This document shows positions 10,705 through 21,248 of a DNA stretch of 64,000 nucleotides, in pieces (the first letter of the stretch is position 1; each line of letters starts with the position of its first letter). The notes under the pieces are model-generated. The model ran no database searches. It saw nothing but the letters and a program-made list of their open reading frames with translations, and was not told where the DNA came from. The stretch comes from Thelephora terrestris (Eukaryota; Basidiomycota; Agaricomycetes; Thelephorales; Thelephoraceae): the NCBI GenBank assembly GCA_015956445.1, contig WIUZ02000025.1, positions 291,770 to 355,769 on the forward strand, in the 5' to 3' direction. The translations under genes were made by a program, and so were the position numbers.

Positions 10705-11266
10705 TGAGTAGAAGAGCGATTTAAGAGAGGAAGTTTTGGTGGTGTTGGTGGGAAAGGAAAAGAGACGATGAGAGGAAAGATCAATAAACCCACTGGATTA
10801 TATACGACCAAGTCAATAGGAAACCGAAAGGGGAGAACAACGAACCATCACTCATTAAAGGTCCCAATTAGGGTAAACGAACCCTCAGCCCCAATCGCGA
10901 CCCCATCAAAACCGGAGAAATCCCCACCGATCATGAGAAATCCCCTAATACCTCCATCAGCTCACACTCCTATTGTTCCCACATTAGTAATTACCATCGA
11001 TAGTTCTAAGTTCCCTCCTTCTGACTCATTCGACCTACCCTAAAGTACGCACAGACCATGTGGATCCCTGTTTGGTTCGCTGTAATAATAGTGACTCCTG
11101 TAGAGGATTGGGTATATAAGGAAGAGCATTCGCTCCTTCTTTTCCCCATTCTCAATCTCTTCTGTACTCCTCTAACCACAACCTCAATAAACAAAGTAAG
11201 CTGAGGAATCTTCCTCACGTGTTACTTCTTTCTAACTCATTCAAGCAGGAATCCTCCTGCTAGTGT

Positions 11267-11817
11267 ATGTTTGGAGCCCCTGATCCCTTCCCCTCTACCA
11301 GCCCCATCCAACGCCCGATTATACTGGACGCCAGGAGATCTATCTGGGAGTATAAACTCATCAGAAGTCTTTACTAACTCATTTTCCTTATTATCGCCCC
11401 TTTGCGGCCCTTGACTCCAGAGTCACCACCCCCCCGTTCCTCTTAGGAGCTGATCATCAGTTCCTTTGGGACTCCGACCTTACTGGAAGCGTTCTAGCAA
11501 CCGTTTACTTCAGTATAAGTCCTGCCTTCTATTTTCCCAATCCACGTATCCACCTCACTACTAACGTTCACACCCACTCCCCTGCTATCATTGTTTTGTG
11601 GTGGGAAATTCCAACTGAATTACCTTACTCGGTTATAGAATACCTTGTAAGCTTCGAACGCCTCAGCGATCAAAACTTCGATCCCTTCATCCAACAGCTC
11701 AGCCAGTTTTGCCAGGATTACCATTCGCCCGTCTACCCTTATCAAACCGAGTCACCACTCGCTCTCGACACCCCTCCTCCTCTCACTCCCACACCCGGAA
11801 CCCCCTTCAAAGTTTGA
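11267..11817 (+). pseudogene. ORF A of the LTR-like element, copy 2
   Basis: Counterpart of 6667-7290. A deletion of about 22 bases near 11365 shifts the frame. Later parts match copy 1 again (WWEIPTELPYSVIEYL near 11600), and a stop at 11817 shortens the tail. A TATA-like TATATAAGG lies near 11112. Confidence 0.65.
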
Positions 11818-14090
11818 CCCGATACTCCTCACCCATCCGCTAATCCTCTAGCGCCCCTTGAACAGTAAGCAGGCCCACAACCCTGACAGTGACCCTGGTG
11901 GGGATGCTGGTGGTGACCTCAGCGACGGAGGAGTTGGCAGTGGCGTTGGAAACAGAGGCCTTGGTGATGGCATTGGCAACGGAGGTGTCAGTGGTGGCCT
12001 CAGCGACGGAGATGTCGATGTTGACCTCGGTGAAGGATGTGATTACAGTGAGGGTGAAAATCACCTCGGTCAGTATCGACGCACACCTGTCCTAGATGAG
12101 TATGGGAGTGAGCCTGAGCAATCCTTACAACACGATGGTGAGTCGATGATACATTCATTGACAAAATGTTTGCTCAGCATTGTTGAGACAACACAGGAGA
12201 TGAAGACAGAAATTCAATTGAATCCGATGCACACCTTACCGTCCGATTTGACATACCGGTCGACGGCGTCAACCATGCCCTTGAGTTTCCTACCAACATC
12301 TCATGGGATGAGTTCCTGTTCGAGATTGGAGGAACACTGCATCTTTGCTCCCACGAATTTCAATTGTCGTATAAACTGACGAGCCAACCAAAGGATGAAT
12401 TAGCAAGAGCGCTTGTAAAGAATCAAGACCTCGTGCATCTCATGCAAGAGTGTAAACCATTTCTCACCGGAGAGAAGAAGTGTCAAGGGAACAAGGAATT
12501 TCAGGTCCAACTTATAACCCGATCAACGACAAATGGGGGTAAGGAGGGTACCAAACCAATATTCCATAAAGGGAAGAAGATGAGATGGTATCCGTCTATA
12601 AGGAATACATGTTAATGTTTAAAACAGGGGAGGAAGGAAAAGAAAAAACCTTCCGAATCAGAAGACACCGGCGAAATGAAGGAAATAGTTGGAGTTGGGA
12701 GACGTTCTGCCATGCTCCACCAATCAAACAGATGTGACAAACACCCATCTGAAAAAACGGGTTGCTGGCTGCTGGATGGAGGAAAAAAACACTTACATCT
12801 TGCTCCCCGAGAATTTTCAATGTGGGCGACGATGATTATGAGTCAAAGTGCATGTTCCCATTGGTTCCTCACTGACTGTATTTGGAATAGCATTTTGGAA
12901 TGGCTACAGAAGATGTATGCCCCGCTTCAGTCATTGAGGCGGCACAAATGGCAGAGGAAGAGGAAATGGCAAAGGTGAAAGAGAGGAAGAAAAAGCGCCG
13001 CCATTCGTGCTCACCACCACCTCGCAAGTCGATCACTCCAGATAGAGCCACCACATCTGCTCCTTGTGCACCCTCACCTGCCCCAGTCTCACAACAGGGC
13101 CCACCGTGTTTCCAGGCCGTTAACCACCAACCAACTGCCACAGCCTTCCAAAATTCAGGTGATCCAGCCATGTTCCAAAACCCCGGGTTCCAAAACCTTC
13201 CCTCCTCAACTGGTAACCTCAATGGGTTGGGCATGTTCCCATATCAACTGGGCTACAACTTCCCAGGTTTCGGTTTCGGGACTCCTCAACCACCAATCCC
13301 TTTTCCGATACCTCCTTCGGTCCCACCTTCCTACCCCGGTTTTCTGACAGGAGGGTTCAACCTGCACCTCTCCCAACCTTCTTCCATTTACCCAACTCAG
13401 CCATACCCATCCTCCTCAGAGTTTCCTAATTGGCAGCCTCCTCAGTATCATTATTCCAAGGCGCCCTGGCAACAGCCCAGGAGCTCGTACCAACCAACCC
13501 GGCCCGACGTTGAGCGCCCGTACCGCCCATATTATAACTGTTCGAATCTTGGCCCAACGTTCTATCCTGACGACCCTATAGACTTCCCAAGGTTGACACA
13601 ATGGCTCGAGGACGTTGACCAGGATCCCGAATGCGGCTGGTGGCAAGATGACTTTTCTCAGTTCACTGCCCGGTTCGAGATGGAGCGTTTCACAACATTA
13701 CTTGACCTGGAAGGACTCACCGCAGACTATTTGGGAGCAATAACTGGTATCTCATACGACTCTGCAAGGCGACTCATCCACTTTGCAACAGAGGACATCC
13801 AAGTGATCCGGGACACTGCGCCTCGCGCCTCGAAGCGAGCTCGATATAACTAACATAAAAGCCTATAACTACACTCAGAATTAGCACTACCCTGTCACCA
13901 CCATGAGGCCCATTGATATACATTTTACTTTGGACTGATTATGACTGCAGATTGCGACCAAACACGGACGTCGCAAGACTCGACTCAACTCGATCACACA
14001 CGGAACCAACGACATGTCAATGCACCTGTTCAGCAAAATCTCATCGTGAATGCAAAATAGGGACCCACCAAACATTGCCACAGAAGGAAC

Positions 14091-14359
14091 TGGGCCAAAT
14101 CAAATGTTCCTTGGGGTGATGGACACCGGTCAAGATTGGAATTTGGTCAAAATTCAAAATCACTTTTTTGGGAAAAACTCAACGTTGCTTGAAAGTAGTC
14201 CTCTCAGCGGTCACGACACCACTATTTTTGAGCAGATCCGTTGGGTCCCTGAGGTGCTGTAAGCCAAGCAAGTCGATGAGGTTGAGATTGTAATTATAAA
14301 AATAATAATAATAATAATGATCAAAAAAGTGCCCGTGCCAACATTATTGAAAACCGCAA
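14091..14359 (-). repeat. Right terminal inverted repeat of the Tc1/mariner element
   Basis: Inverted partner of 4082-4350. It ends in CCGCAA followed by the TA duplication. It lies about 240 bases downstream of the stop codon of the second element gene. Confidence 0.9.
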
Positions 14360-14404
14360 TAAGACAAAAAGTCATAAAATCTTAATCATTTTAATAAGTA
14401 CTAC

Positions 14405-14875
14405 TGTCCATCCACCTTCTTCAGAGGATTTCCGACAACCACCCTGATCTCGATATCAAGAACATGCAACTCTCCTATTTCATCCCAAGATTCCACCGCC
14501 CCAGCTATGGTGATTTGTGCCAAAGCAAGTATTTATTCAATTACGCCAGGGGTGTCGGTAGAACACATGGTGAGACCATTGAGCAAAGCTGGTCAAACAT
14601 GAACCTTGCTGCTCTATCTACACAGGAGATGGGTCCAGGCGCTTGGCACCTGTCCCTCAACGATCATTGGAGCGGATGGAATTGGAAGAAAATATTGGGC
14701 ATGGGTATGGGCTCATTTGTTTCATGTTGACTGAAGCCGGAAACTGATCGTTTTCCCAAGCAACCTTCTTCTTCAAAACCTGTTGAAAGCCCTCCTTATG
14801 AAGGAGAAGCATACCTCAGAGAACCGCAAGTTTGATTCTATGTTTCCTGAAAACCTCCGCATTGAGTGGTTGTTG
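14405..14875 (+). pseudogene. KDZ transposase C-terminal fragment
   Basis: The frame around 14464-14700 gives a KDZ (Kyakuja-Dileera-Zisupton) signature: a FIPRFH-type segment, then CQSKYLFNYARGVGRTHGE with the GE-x3-W-like motif, EMGPGAW and LNDHWSGWNWKKI. An intron-like gap (about 14704-14760) leads to an E/K-rich helix ending near 14875. The N-terminal catalytic half is absent. It directly follows the right end of the Tc1/mariner element. Confidence 0.75.
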
Positions 14876-15006
14876 ATGGTAAAAAGAGTAGCAATGCAAC
14901 TAATTTGACAGGAAAAACACCTATTGAGCACCATAAGCTCCAAACAATTCTTCCCATGCACGGACAACATTGATTGCATATTCACGCAATTTGACTTTGC
15001 AGACTA
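14876..15006 (+). repeat. 131-bp direct repeat, copy 1
   Basis: Nearly identical to 15499-15629 (few differences). It starts ATGGTAAAAAGAG and ends TTTGCAGACTA. The copies are in the same orientation, about 490 bases apart. The origin is unknown, possibly KDZ-element debris. Confidence 0.85.
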
Positions 15007-15498
15007 TTGGGCACAGATGTCCTGGATTTTGATTTTCCTAATCCAGAATTATTTCACAAGTGAGGCTTTCAGAGCCAAACACCATATGCTTCATCCAGGA
15101 ATTTTATCAGAATGCGTGACGTATGAAGTATGGGTGGAATGGGTCACAAAAACCACCAGGTTCACAAAACCACACCTTTTTTCCCAATTTTATGTGTTTG
15201 AGCAACTGATTGTGGCAACAAATTATCAGCATCACTAGACAATGAGGGGAGAAACCCAACTGACATCAAATTTTTTGAACTTCTCTTTCAATATCTTTGC
15301 GACATAGACCCTATCTTTACCCCACACACAAGTAACTTGCGTAGACTGCCCTCTGATCTCATATAAAATATGTTCAATGTAAAATTTAAAAAATTGTCAC
15401 ACTGCCAACAGCAGCCATCTGATTTGAGATGGGTTGGTAAAGACTTCAATGGCAGTGAGGAATGAAAACAGTCCTAAATCCTTCACTCAGCCCAGCTA

Positions 15499-15629
15499 AT
15501 GGTAAAAAGAGTAGCAATGCAACTAACCTAACAGGAAAAACACCTATTGAGCACCATAAGCTCCAAACAATTTTTCCCATGCACGGACAACATTGATTGC
15601 ATATTCACGCAATTTGACTTTGCAGACTA
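15499..15629 (+). repeat. 131-bp direct repeat, copy 2
   Basis: Direct copy of 14876-15006. The sequence beyond both ends differs, so the repeat boundary is sharp. Confidence 0.85.
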
Positions 15630-16740
15630 CTAAGTCAAAAATATTGTCCCCCTGAATTGAGTTGCTTATCTGTGGAATGATTTTGTTTTTAATTTAATGA
15701 GACATTTTCTCCACGAATTTGTTAAAACCAGCAATAAGATGTTTTGAATTTCAAAAGTCCCAGGAGCTCCCAAAAAAACTGAGGCAATGGAATAAAGTCA
15801 TATAATATGTTTTAGGTGTGTGGAACAACTGAGTACTCACCTGGACAAGGAGGTTGAGGGACAACACAGCAAGGGTACAAGGGTAACAGCCTGGAATCTT
15901 AGAGCTAGTGTAACCTTCACCCTGTTTTTTGTGTAAACCTCCAATTTTTTTTTGGGGGGGTGAAGAATTGTGGTAATGAGTGAGTGAGCCATGAGATCTG
16001 TGTTCAGGTGATCATTGCTGCCACATTAAATAATTTTTAAATAAATAAAACATGCCTGAAGATTAAGCCTTCCAAACTTGAGGATCAGGGACCTTGGAGT
16101 ATATGATACTCCATAGTGTGTCAGACCCTCCAGCTCTTCAGGAAAATCCAAGGTCCCTGGTCAAACCATGTTTGATTGTCCTTATAACCACACATTAATC
16201 CTATCAAGATAATCATTTGTATAGTTATTTATAAGGTTAGAAAGCTTTGGGGACTTTTAAATTCCATCCTCTTCATCAGTTGCATCTGTGAGCAAGCCCA
16301 AGAGGGCCAAATCATGTTTATGATCATGACCAAGCCCAAGTTCCTTGACTAAAACACACTGGGAGTGTTGAAGTGAATGAAGCATTCATGGATTTCAAGC
16401 ATGAGAGCTGACTCAAGAGTACAGATCAAGCAAATGAGTTAAAATAGAACACAGTAAAGAGCTAAGATGAAAGATGGTTGTAATTGATCATGATTTGATA
16501 ACACTCCAATTTTTATAAATTATGTGACATGATTAATCAGTGGCTGGTGGCTGAGAGCATGGCAGACCCATGCTTTTGTAGATTTATCCCCTTATTGCTA
16601 AGGTCTCAAATTTTGGGAATTAATTCAGGGCATGTGGTTTCTCTCCTAAAATACAAAAAAAATGATCAGGGTTCAATATAGGGTGATTCAACTTCATTTC
16701 TTCCTCCACCTTTATCCTATATGCTCCCTTCATTCTCTCT
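15630..16740. other. AT-rich stretch without recognised gene
   Basis: No convincing open frame. A short inverted repeat (GATCAGGGACCTTGG near 16084 with its complement near 16149) could form a stem of about 15 base pairs with an inner GGAGTATATGATACTCC hairpin. Confidence 0.4.
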
Positions 16741-16746
16741 CCAAAC

Positions 16747-17103
16747 ATGATACCTCCCAGCATCGACTGGCAGTTCGAGAGCCACCTCGCCACTTTCTTC
16801 AAATTAATAAAACCTCCATCAACACCCCCCTCAAAAAAGCGTAAATAGGTCACCAAGGGTAGCGGTAGCAGCAGAGTGAGTAAGGATGACAAAAATGGAA
16901 GGAGGGCAAACATAAAATCAGATGTCTCCCCCTCTTCCAAACGTCCACAGGTGGCCAAGGACAAGGCAAAGGACGTAAAACATGACTGGTATGGCAAGCA
17001 CAACAGTGGCGACAGCGATGATGAGGACTATGTACCGTGGAAAAAGTTCCTCAAGCCCTCCACAGTAGGGTGCTGTGCGGAATTTCCCAACATTCCTAAC
17101 TAA
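16747..17103 (+). pseudogene. Unidentified acidic/lysine-rich gene relic
   Basis: One frame runs from the ATG at 16747 with a single TAG at about 16846, giving a Lys-rich segment and then GDSDDEDYVPWKKFL, ending at 17103. The nuclear-type Lys/Ser/Asp composition suggests the disordered start of a longer protein. No family recognised, and the continuation downstream is not open. Confidence 0.35.
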
Positions 17104-17295
17104 CAGTTAGTAACTGGCGCAGACAAACTTGGCCACAGCATCACTGCCAAGGTACTTTTTATATTTTTTCAACCCATTTCTCTCAACATCACCAAAATAA
17201 CACCCTGGAGCTTCATTATCCGCTTCATCAACCAGGATGTCAGGGATTTTGACCAGGTCTTCCAACTCCACTTAAAGTAGTTTCCTTCACCTTTC

Positions 17296-17861
17296 TTAAA
17301 TTGAATCAAGAAGTTTATGGAATATAGCCCCAATGTCACCAAGGTTCACAGTGGATTTACCAATGATGATTGTCTGGAAGTCATTGATGAGATTTGGGTT
17401 GGTAGCGTGTTTTGGTGTTTGGGAAAGTTTCTTGAGCCAATTCCAAGTGTAGTAGAGGGTGGAAAGGGGAAAGTCAGATTGAAGGTGGAGGTACTCTTTA
17501 AAGTGAGGTAGAGTTTTTCTCAAGGGCAAGAAGTTGAGCTTGATGGATGAATAATTAGTCTGAAATATTTGCTCAAAGAATCCAACCTTTTTAGTCTCCC
17601 TATATTTGACAAGTGCATTGAGGATAGTTGCCCGGCCAAAGAAGATAATGCCAGATATATATTGGGTGATAACACCAGCTTTTGCCAAATGCTCTTCTTG
17701 GTGGAATGAATAAAGAACCAGGAATCGGCAGATGGTGAGGGTAAATTGGTTGCCATCTTTGGTGCCTTGGGTGAAAAGCTGAAATAGGAGAGGTCCTGTA
17801 GTGCTTTGTCTTCATTTGCTTTTTCTGAACCAAGAGTGTCCACATAATGGTCTACAGCCAA
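17296..17861 (-). pseudogene. Unidentified gene relic in two frames
   Basis: Two overlapping minus frames (17861-17520 and 17688-17296) appear to be one protein broken by a frameshift near 17690. The downstream part has a hydrophobic/aromatic helix pattern (YISGIIFFGRATILNALVKYRETKKV). I do not recognise it. Confidence 0.4.
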
Positions 17862-18030
17862 CCTCAGGTCTGAGTTGGTTGGATAAGAGAAGTTGACAAA
17901 TTCTTCACATGCAAGGCCAATGCAAAAAACTCTTGGGGAAAATTAAGAAAGATTCAAATTTATGAGAAAAAGTCATAAAACATCAATCTTTTTAATAAGT
18001 ACTACTGTGGCTTGGGTGACTTGGTGACTC

Positions 18031-18382
18031 TGTGCACAGACCAAGCTGTGCTGCGCATGGACCTTGTGTTTGTACATGAGTTTAGTCACTAGTCACAAGT
18101 CACGTCACAAATTTAGGTAGTATATATATCCAAGGTAGTTCAGCTTGTACTTCCATAAATTTGTTATCATCAGACTCTCCACCTCTACTGCTGTGTGCTG
18201 AGAGCAAGAGTATCTGAAGACCCTTCTTTTCTTATTTCTCCTCCTCTCTAATCTAGTCTGTGAAGTGACTTCTAATATCCCTGGGATTGCTATAGGGTGA
18301 TTACTATGTGTTTGACCCCTATTTGTGATAGGTTTAGATAGCAAGAGTGCTATTGAACTGTAGAGGTCATGTCGGCCTGACA
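18031..18382 (+). mobile_element. Dispersed repeat of about 350 bp, probable solo LTR, copy 1
   Basis: It matches 26851-27209 with a modest number of differences. It starts near TGTGCACAGACC, has a TATATATATCC box near 18120 and ends GGCCTGACA. The ends and TATA fit a short LTR, but no target duplication could be matched. Confidence 0.55.
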
Positions 18383-18664
18383 AAATGCAATTAAAATTTC
18401 TTCAATCATCCGAGATGTAACTCAAATGCAGTCAAAAACATGAGATGTTTTCACAATGTATCCACCAGGCACATTCAGAAAACATTGAGAATATTTTGAA
18501 GAATTTTCAAATGGAGTTGGTGGACATCAGTTGGATTACGTGTCGGGGTGAAATTTGAAATGTAATCAACTTGGAGTTGGCAATTAAAATTATTGGAAAG
18601 TGCACCTGAACTCACCATGTAATCAAGATGCAATCACTAATTTTAGATGCCCTTGCCCCCAGTG
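18383..18664 (+). mobile_element. CACTG-type MITE fragment (one arm)
   Basis: It matches the right half of the MITE ending at 26219 and ends CCCCCAGTG at 18664, the family terminus. The other arm is missing where the LTR-like repeat at 18031-18382 adjoins. Confidence 0.65.
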
Positions 18665-18739
18665 TGAGTGAAGTACGCCCAAGCCACTCGGCCCAGTGTC
18701 ACAGGTGACTTGAGTTTAACAACTTATTTAGCTAACCAC

Positions 18740-19350
18740 CACTGGATCCCATGGTAGGGGATTTCAGCCATGGCAATAATTACATCACCAGGACAATAGC
18801 TAGGTGGGAAAATGAGCAAAAAACTGAGATAAAGAAAAAAAGACAGCATATGTGCAAACTTCAGGCCCAGCTGTGGAAAACAGATGGTCCCTCCAGTAAA
18901 AGCACCCCCAGGAGTAGAAGCGAAGAGCAAGTCCTGTGGATCCAAGTGACCATCCACCTGGAACTTCCATAGGGTAACCTTTCCCAGAAAACAGCCCTCC
19001 CTCTGTCGTCAATCTTCTTTTTTGAAACATCCCAGTCAGTCGATGATGCAGCTTTGGTTCCACTGCTTTGACCAAGTGTGAGATTTTGACATGCTGATCC
19101 TCTGTAAGGTTTTTATAATTGGTATACCGTAAGGAGGTGTGGGAGCCTTGCACCTGTGACTTAGAGGGGATCAATATCTGAGTTTAAAGTTAATTTTAAT
19201 TAAACATCAATCGGGAAGAGATAAAAAATCTTATGGCCCTGGGCATACCAACAGTCAACATAATGTGTGACCCCTATAGGTTCAACACTTTTTTCCTTCT
19301 CACCAGTTTTGGGATTAATTAAAGTGATATTAAAATCCCCCCAATAACAG
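18740..19350 (-). pseudogene. Unidentified gene relic
   Basis: Open frames on the minus strand (18800-19174 and a broken continuation near 19200-19340) give protein-like sequence with aromatic residues (GGWSLGSTGLALRFYSWGCFYW). Stops and shifts break it up. No family recognised, and it may be transposon debris. Confidence 0.3.
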
Positions 19351-19448
19351 TCTGTCGGTGATGGCCGTTATCGACAATTGATCTGATCTTCAGCAGGCAG
19401 TGGTGGTGGAACATCTGTGTTGCTCAGAGGGCCCATTCAACAGATTTA

Positions 19449-20166
19449 CACTGGAGACAAGGGGGTACTTACTTAGTGGGTGCAATGTGAATTCATTGTG
19501 GGTTTTAAAACAATTCACCCAGCCAGTACCCACCAGGTACTTTCTGGGTAATTTTTGAAAGATACCCATCAATTTACCCAGATTTTATCCACTGGATACA
19601 TTGTGGGTACTTTGTAAAAGTACCCACTCAGGAACCCAGTGGGTATTTTTTAAGCAAAACCCCTGAGTTATTTTACAATTCACTTTCCAATGTGCCCCCA
19701 AAAAACTGAGCCACTCATTGAGAACACTTTCACAAAGAACCCACTAATTTGATCACAATATGCCCAGTGGGTTTTTTCTCAAAGAATTCACAAAGAACTC
19801 ACAGTGTGGCTCAGTTTTGTCACAAAATCTCAAAGGACCCATTAATTATATAATTAAGTACATTTTAATTTGCTCAGTGGGTCCTTTAAAAAAGAACTGT
19901 CAACGACTGGCTCAGGTTTGTGATGGGTACATCGGAAAGTGAATTATGAAAGAACCCAGGGCTTTTGCTCAAAAAATACCCACTGGGTCCCTGAGTGGGT
20001 ACTTTCAAAAAGTACCCACAATGTACCCAATGGGTAAAATTCGGGCGAATTGATGGGTGTCTAATACACAAAAAGTACCTTGGAGGTAACGACTGGGCAA
20101 ATGGTTTTAAAACTTACAATGAACTCACCATGTACCCACTGGGCAAGTACCCCCTTGCCCCCAGTG
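19449..20166. mobile_element. Foldback MITE with CACTG ends (718 bp), TSD TTA
   Basis: The two halves are imperfect reverse complements along most of their length. It starts CACTGGAGACAAGGGGG and ends CCCCTTGCCCCCAGTG, with the 3-bp duplication TTA on both sides (19446-19448 and 20167-20169). CACTG ends plus a 3-bp duplication point to the CACTA/EnSpm group. It has no coding capacity. Confidence 0.85.
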
Positions 20167-20525
20167 TTAGGCTTTACGGTTGGTGTCAGCCTCAGGCAAA
20201 AAATAATAACCCACAGAGACATACATGGCATTGGTCAGTTTTTAATTGGCCCTGAAAAGAAAACATGAGAATTAAATTGCCAGCTAAGATGCACTCCACT
20301 TCTTTGTGCCACCTTCGGGAAGCATAGTACAACAAGTGTGATGATTTTGCCGTCTACCCCCTTTTATTTCCTTTATTTTCCGTCTCATCACCACTAAGTC
20401 AGTTGGCGCCCTGCCCTAAACACGGCGGTAGACTGTTTATTATGCAGTATGCCCTATGTTTAATGATTTGAAGTCTAATACGTGGAACGTGTTGCTAGTC
20501 AAGATACCCCAAAAAGACCCGAGGT

Positions 20526-21248
20526 CACTGGGGGCAGACCTTTACTTACCTGGCAGGCAAATTGAGGGTTTTTTGAGAGTTTTTCAACAATTTACTCAGA
20601 TTGTACCCAGTGGGTTAATTGTGAACAAATTTAAAACTTACCCACCACTTTGCCCACACTTTGATCAGTGGGTAAGTTTTGAATTTTTTCTGAACAAGCT
20701 CATCAGTTTTACCACAAGGTACTTCTTTAACAAACCCCAAGGGTTCTTTCACAAATTGCACCAACTGGGCCCACCACATGCTCTGAGCCACTCATCAAGA
20801 GTTCTTTCAAAACTTGCTCACAACATACTCACTAACATACCCACCAGGTTTTCTTTGATGTAATTACAACAAACTCTTGATATGCTCAATTTCTTGACAG
20901 ACTCTCAACAATCACACTGTGTATATGATTGAACATGTTGTGGGCAAATTTCTGGGTAATTTGTGAAAGAACTCTGGGTGAGTGGCTCAGATAATGTGGT
21001 GGACACATTTTATGCAATTTGTGAAAGAACTCTTCAAGTTTTATCAAAGAAGTACCTCATGGGAAAATTGATGAGCTTGTTGAGAACAACTTCAAAACTT
21101 ACCCACTGATAAAATTGAGGGCAAAGTGGTGGGTAAGTTTTGAATTTGTTCACAATTAACCCACTGGGTAAAATCTGAGTAAATTGTTAAAAAACTCTCA
21201 AAAAACCCTCAATTTGCCTGCCGGGTAAGTAGGGGTCTGCCCCCAGTG
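20526..21248. mobile_element. Foldback MITE with CACTG ends (723 bp), TSD GGT
   Basis: It starts CACTGGGGGCAGACC and ends GGTCTGCCCCCAGTG, with the 3-bp duplication GGT (20523-20525 and 21249-21251). The arms are imperfect inverted copies with a loop near 20890. It is related to, but distinct from, the MITE at 19449-20166. Non-coding. Confidence 0.87.

Larger units (their letters stand above)
9708..11888 (+). mobile_element. LTR-like element with two divergent ORFs, copy 2, inverted (2181 bp)
   Basis: The same family as 6647-8953 in opposite orientation, starting TGTCACGAAC and ending AACCCTGACA. It is flanked by the perfect 5-bp duplication GTGAC (9703-9707 and 11889-11893) inside the second gene of the Tc1/mariner element. 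Its coding regions (9810-10704 minus, 11267-11817 plus) are damaged relative to copy 1. The two copies differ by many substitutions and indels and have different target duplications, so they are independent insertions and not two LTRs of one element. Confidence 0.8.
9429..13853 (+). pseudogene. Second gene of the Tc1/mariner element (unknown function), interrupted
   Basis: It begins with a basic, lysine/arginine-rich segment (ATG 9429), then an acidic glycine/aspartate-rich stretch that is cut at 9708 by an LTR-like element and resumes at 11889 in frame. A middle region around 12200-12420 looks like a compact globular domain. The region 12760-12840 has a C-x-H pattern with KHLHLAPREFSMWA. The last exon (about 12900-13853) is proline-rich and ends in a helical SAM-like segment (TADYLGAITGISYDSARRLI). 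Frame changes between 12150 and 12900 suggest introns that I could not place. Its position inside the terminal repeats, downstream of the transposase, makes it an accessory protein of the element. Its function is not known to me. Confidence 0.65.
4082..14359 (+). mobile_element. Tc1/mariner (DD34E) DNA transposon with nested insertions
   Basis: The ends are long inverted repeats: 4082 to about 4350 matches the reverse complement of about 14091 to 14359 at high identity, beginning TTGCGGTTTTC. Both ends abut a TA dinucleotide (4080-4081 and 14360-14361), the expected Tc1/mariner target duplication. Inside, in one orientation, are a DD34E transposase (4447-9327) and a second gene (9429-13853). 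The 10.3-kb length is inflated by three later insertions at 4621-6002, 6647-8953 and 9708-11888. Without them the element would be about 4.4 kb. Both genes are interrupted, so this copy is dead as an autonomous element, though its ends look usable. Confidence 0.88.

Noticed and set aside
6647-11888. The two 2.2-kb copies as paired LTRs of one retrotransposon
   Set aside because: They are inverted relative to each other, have different target duplications and lie in different genes.
16084-16163. Short inverted repeat as a MITE
   Set aside because: Only about 15-bp arms with no target duplication and no second copy in the window.
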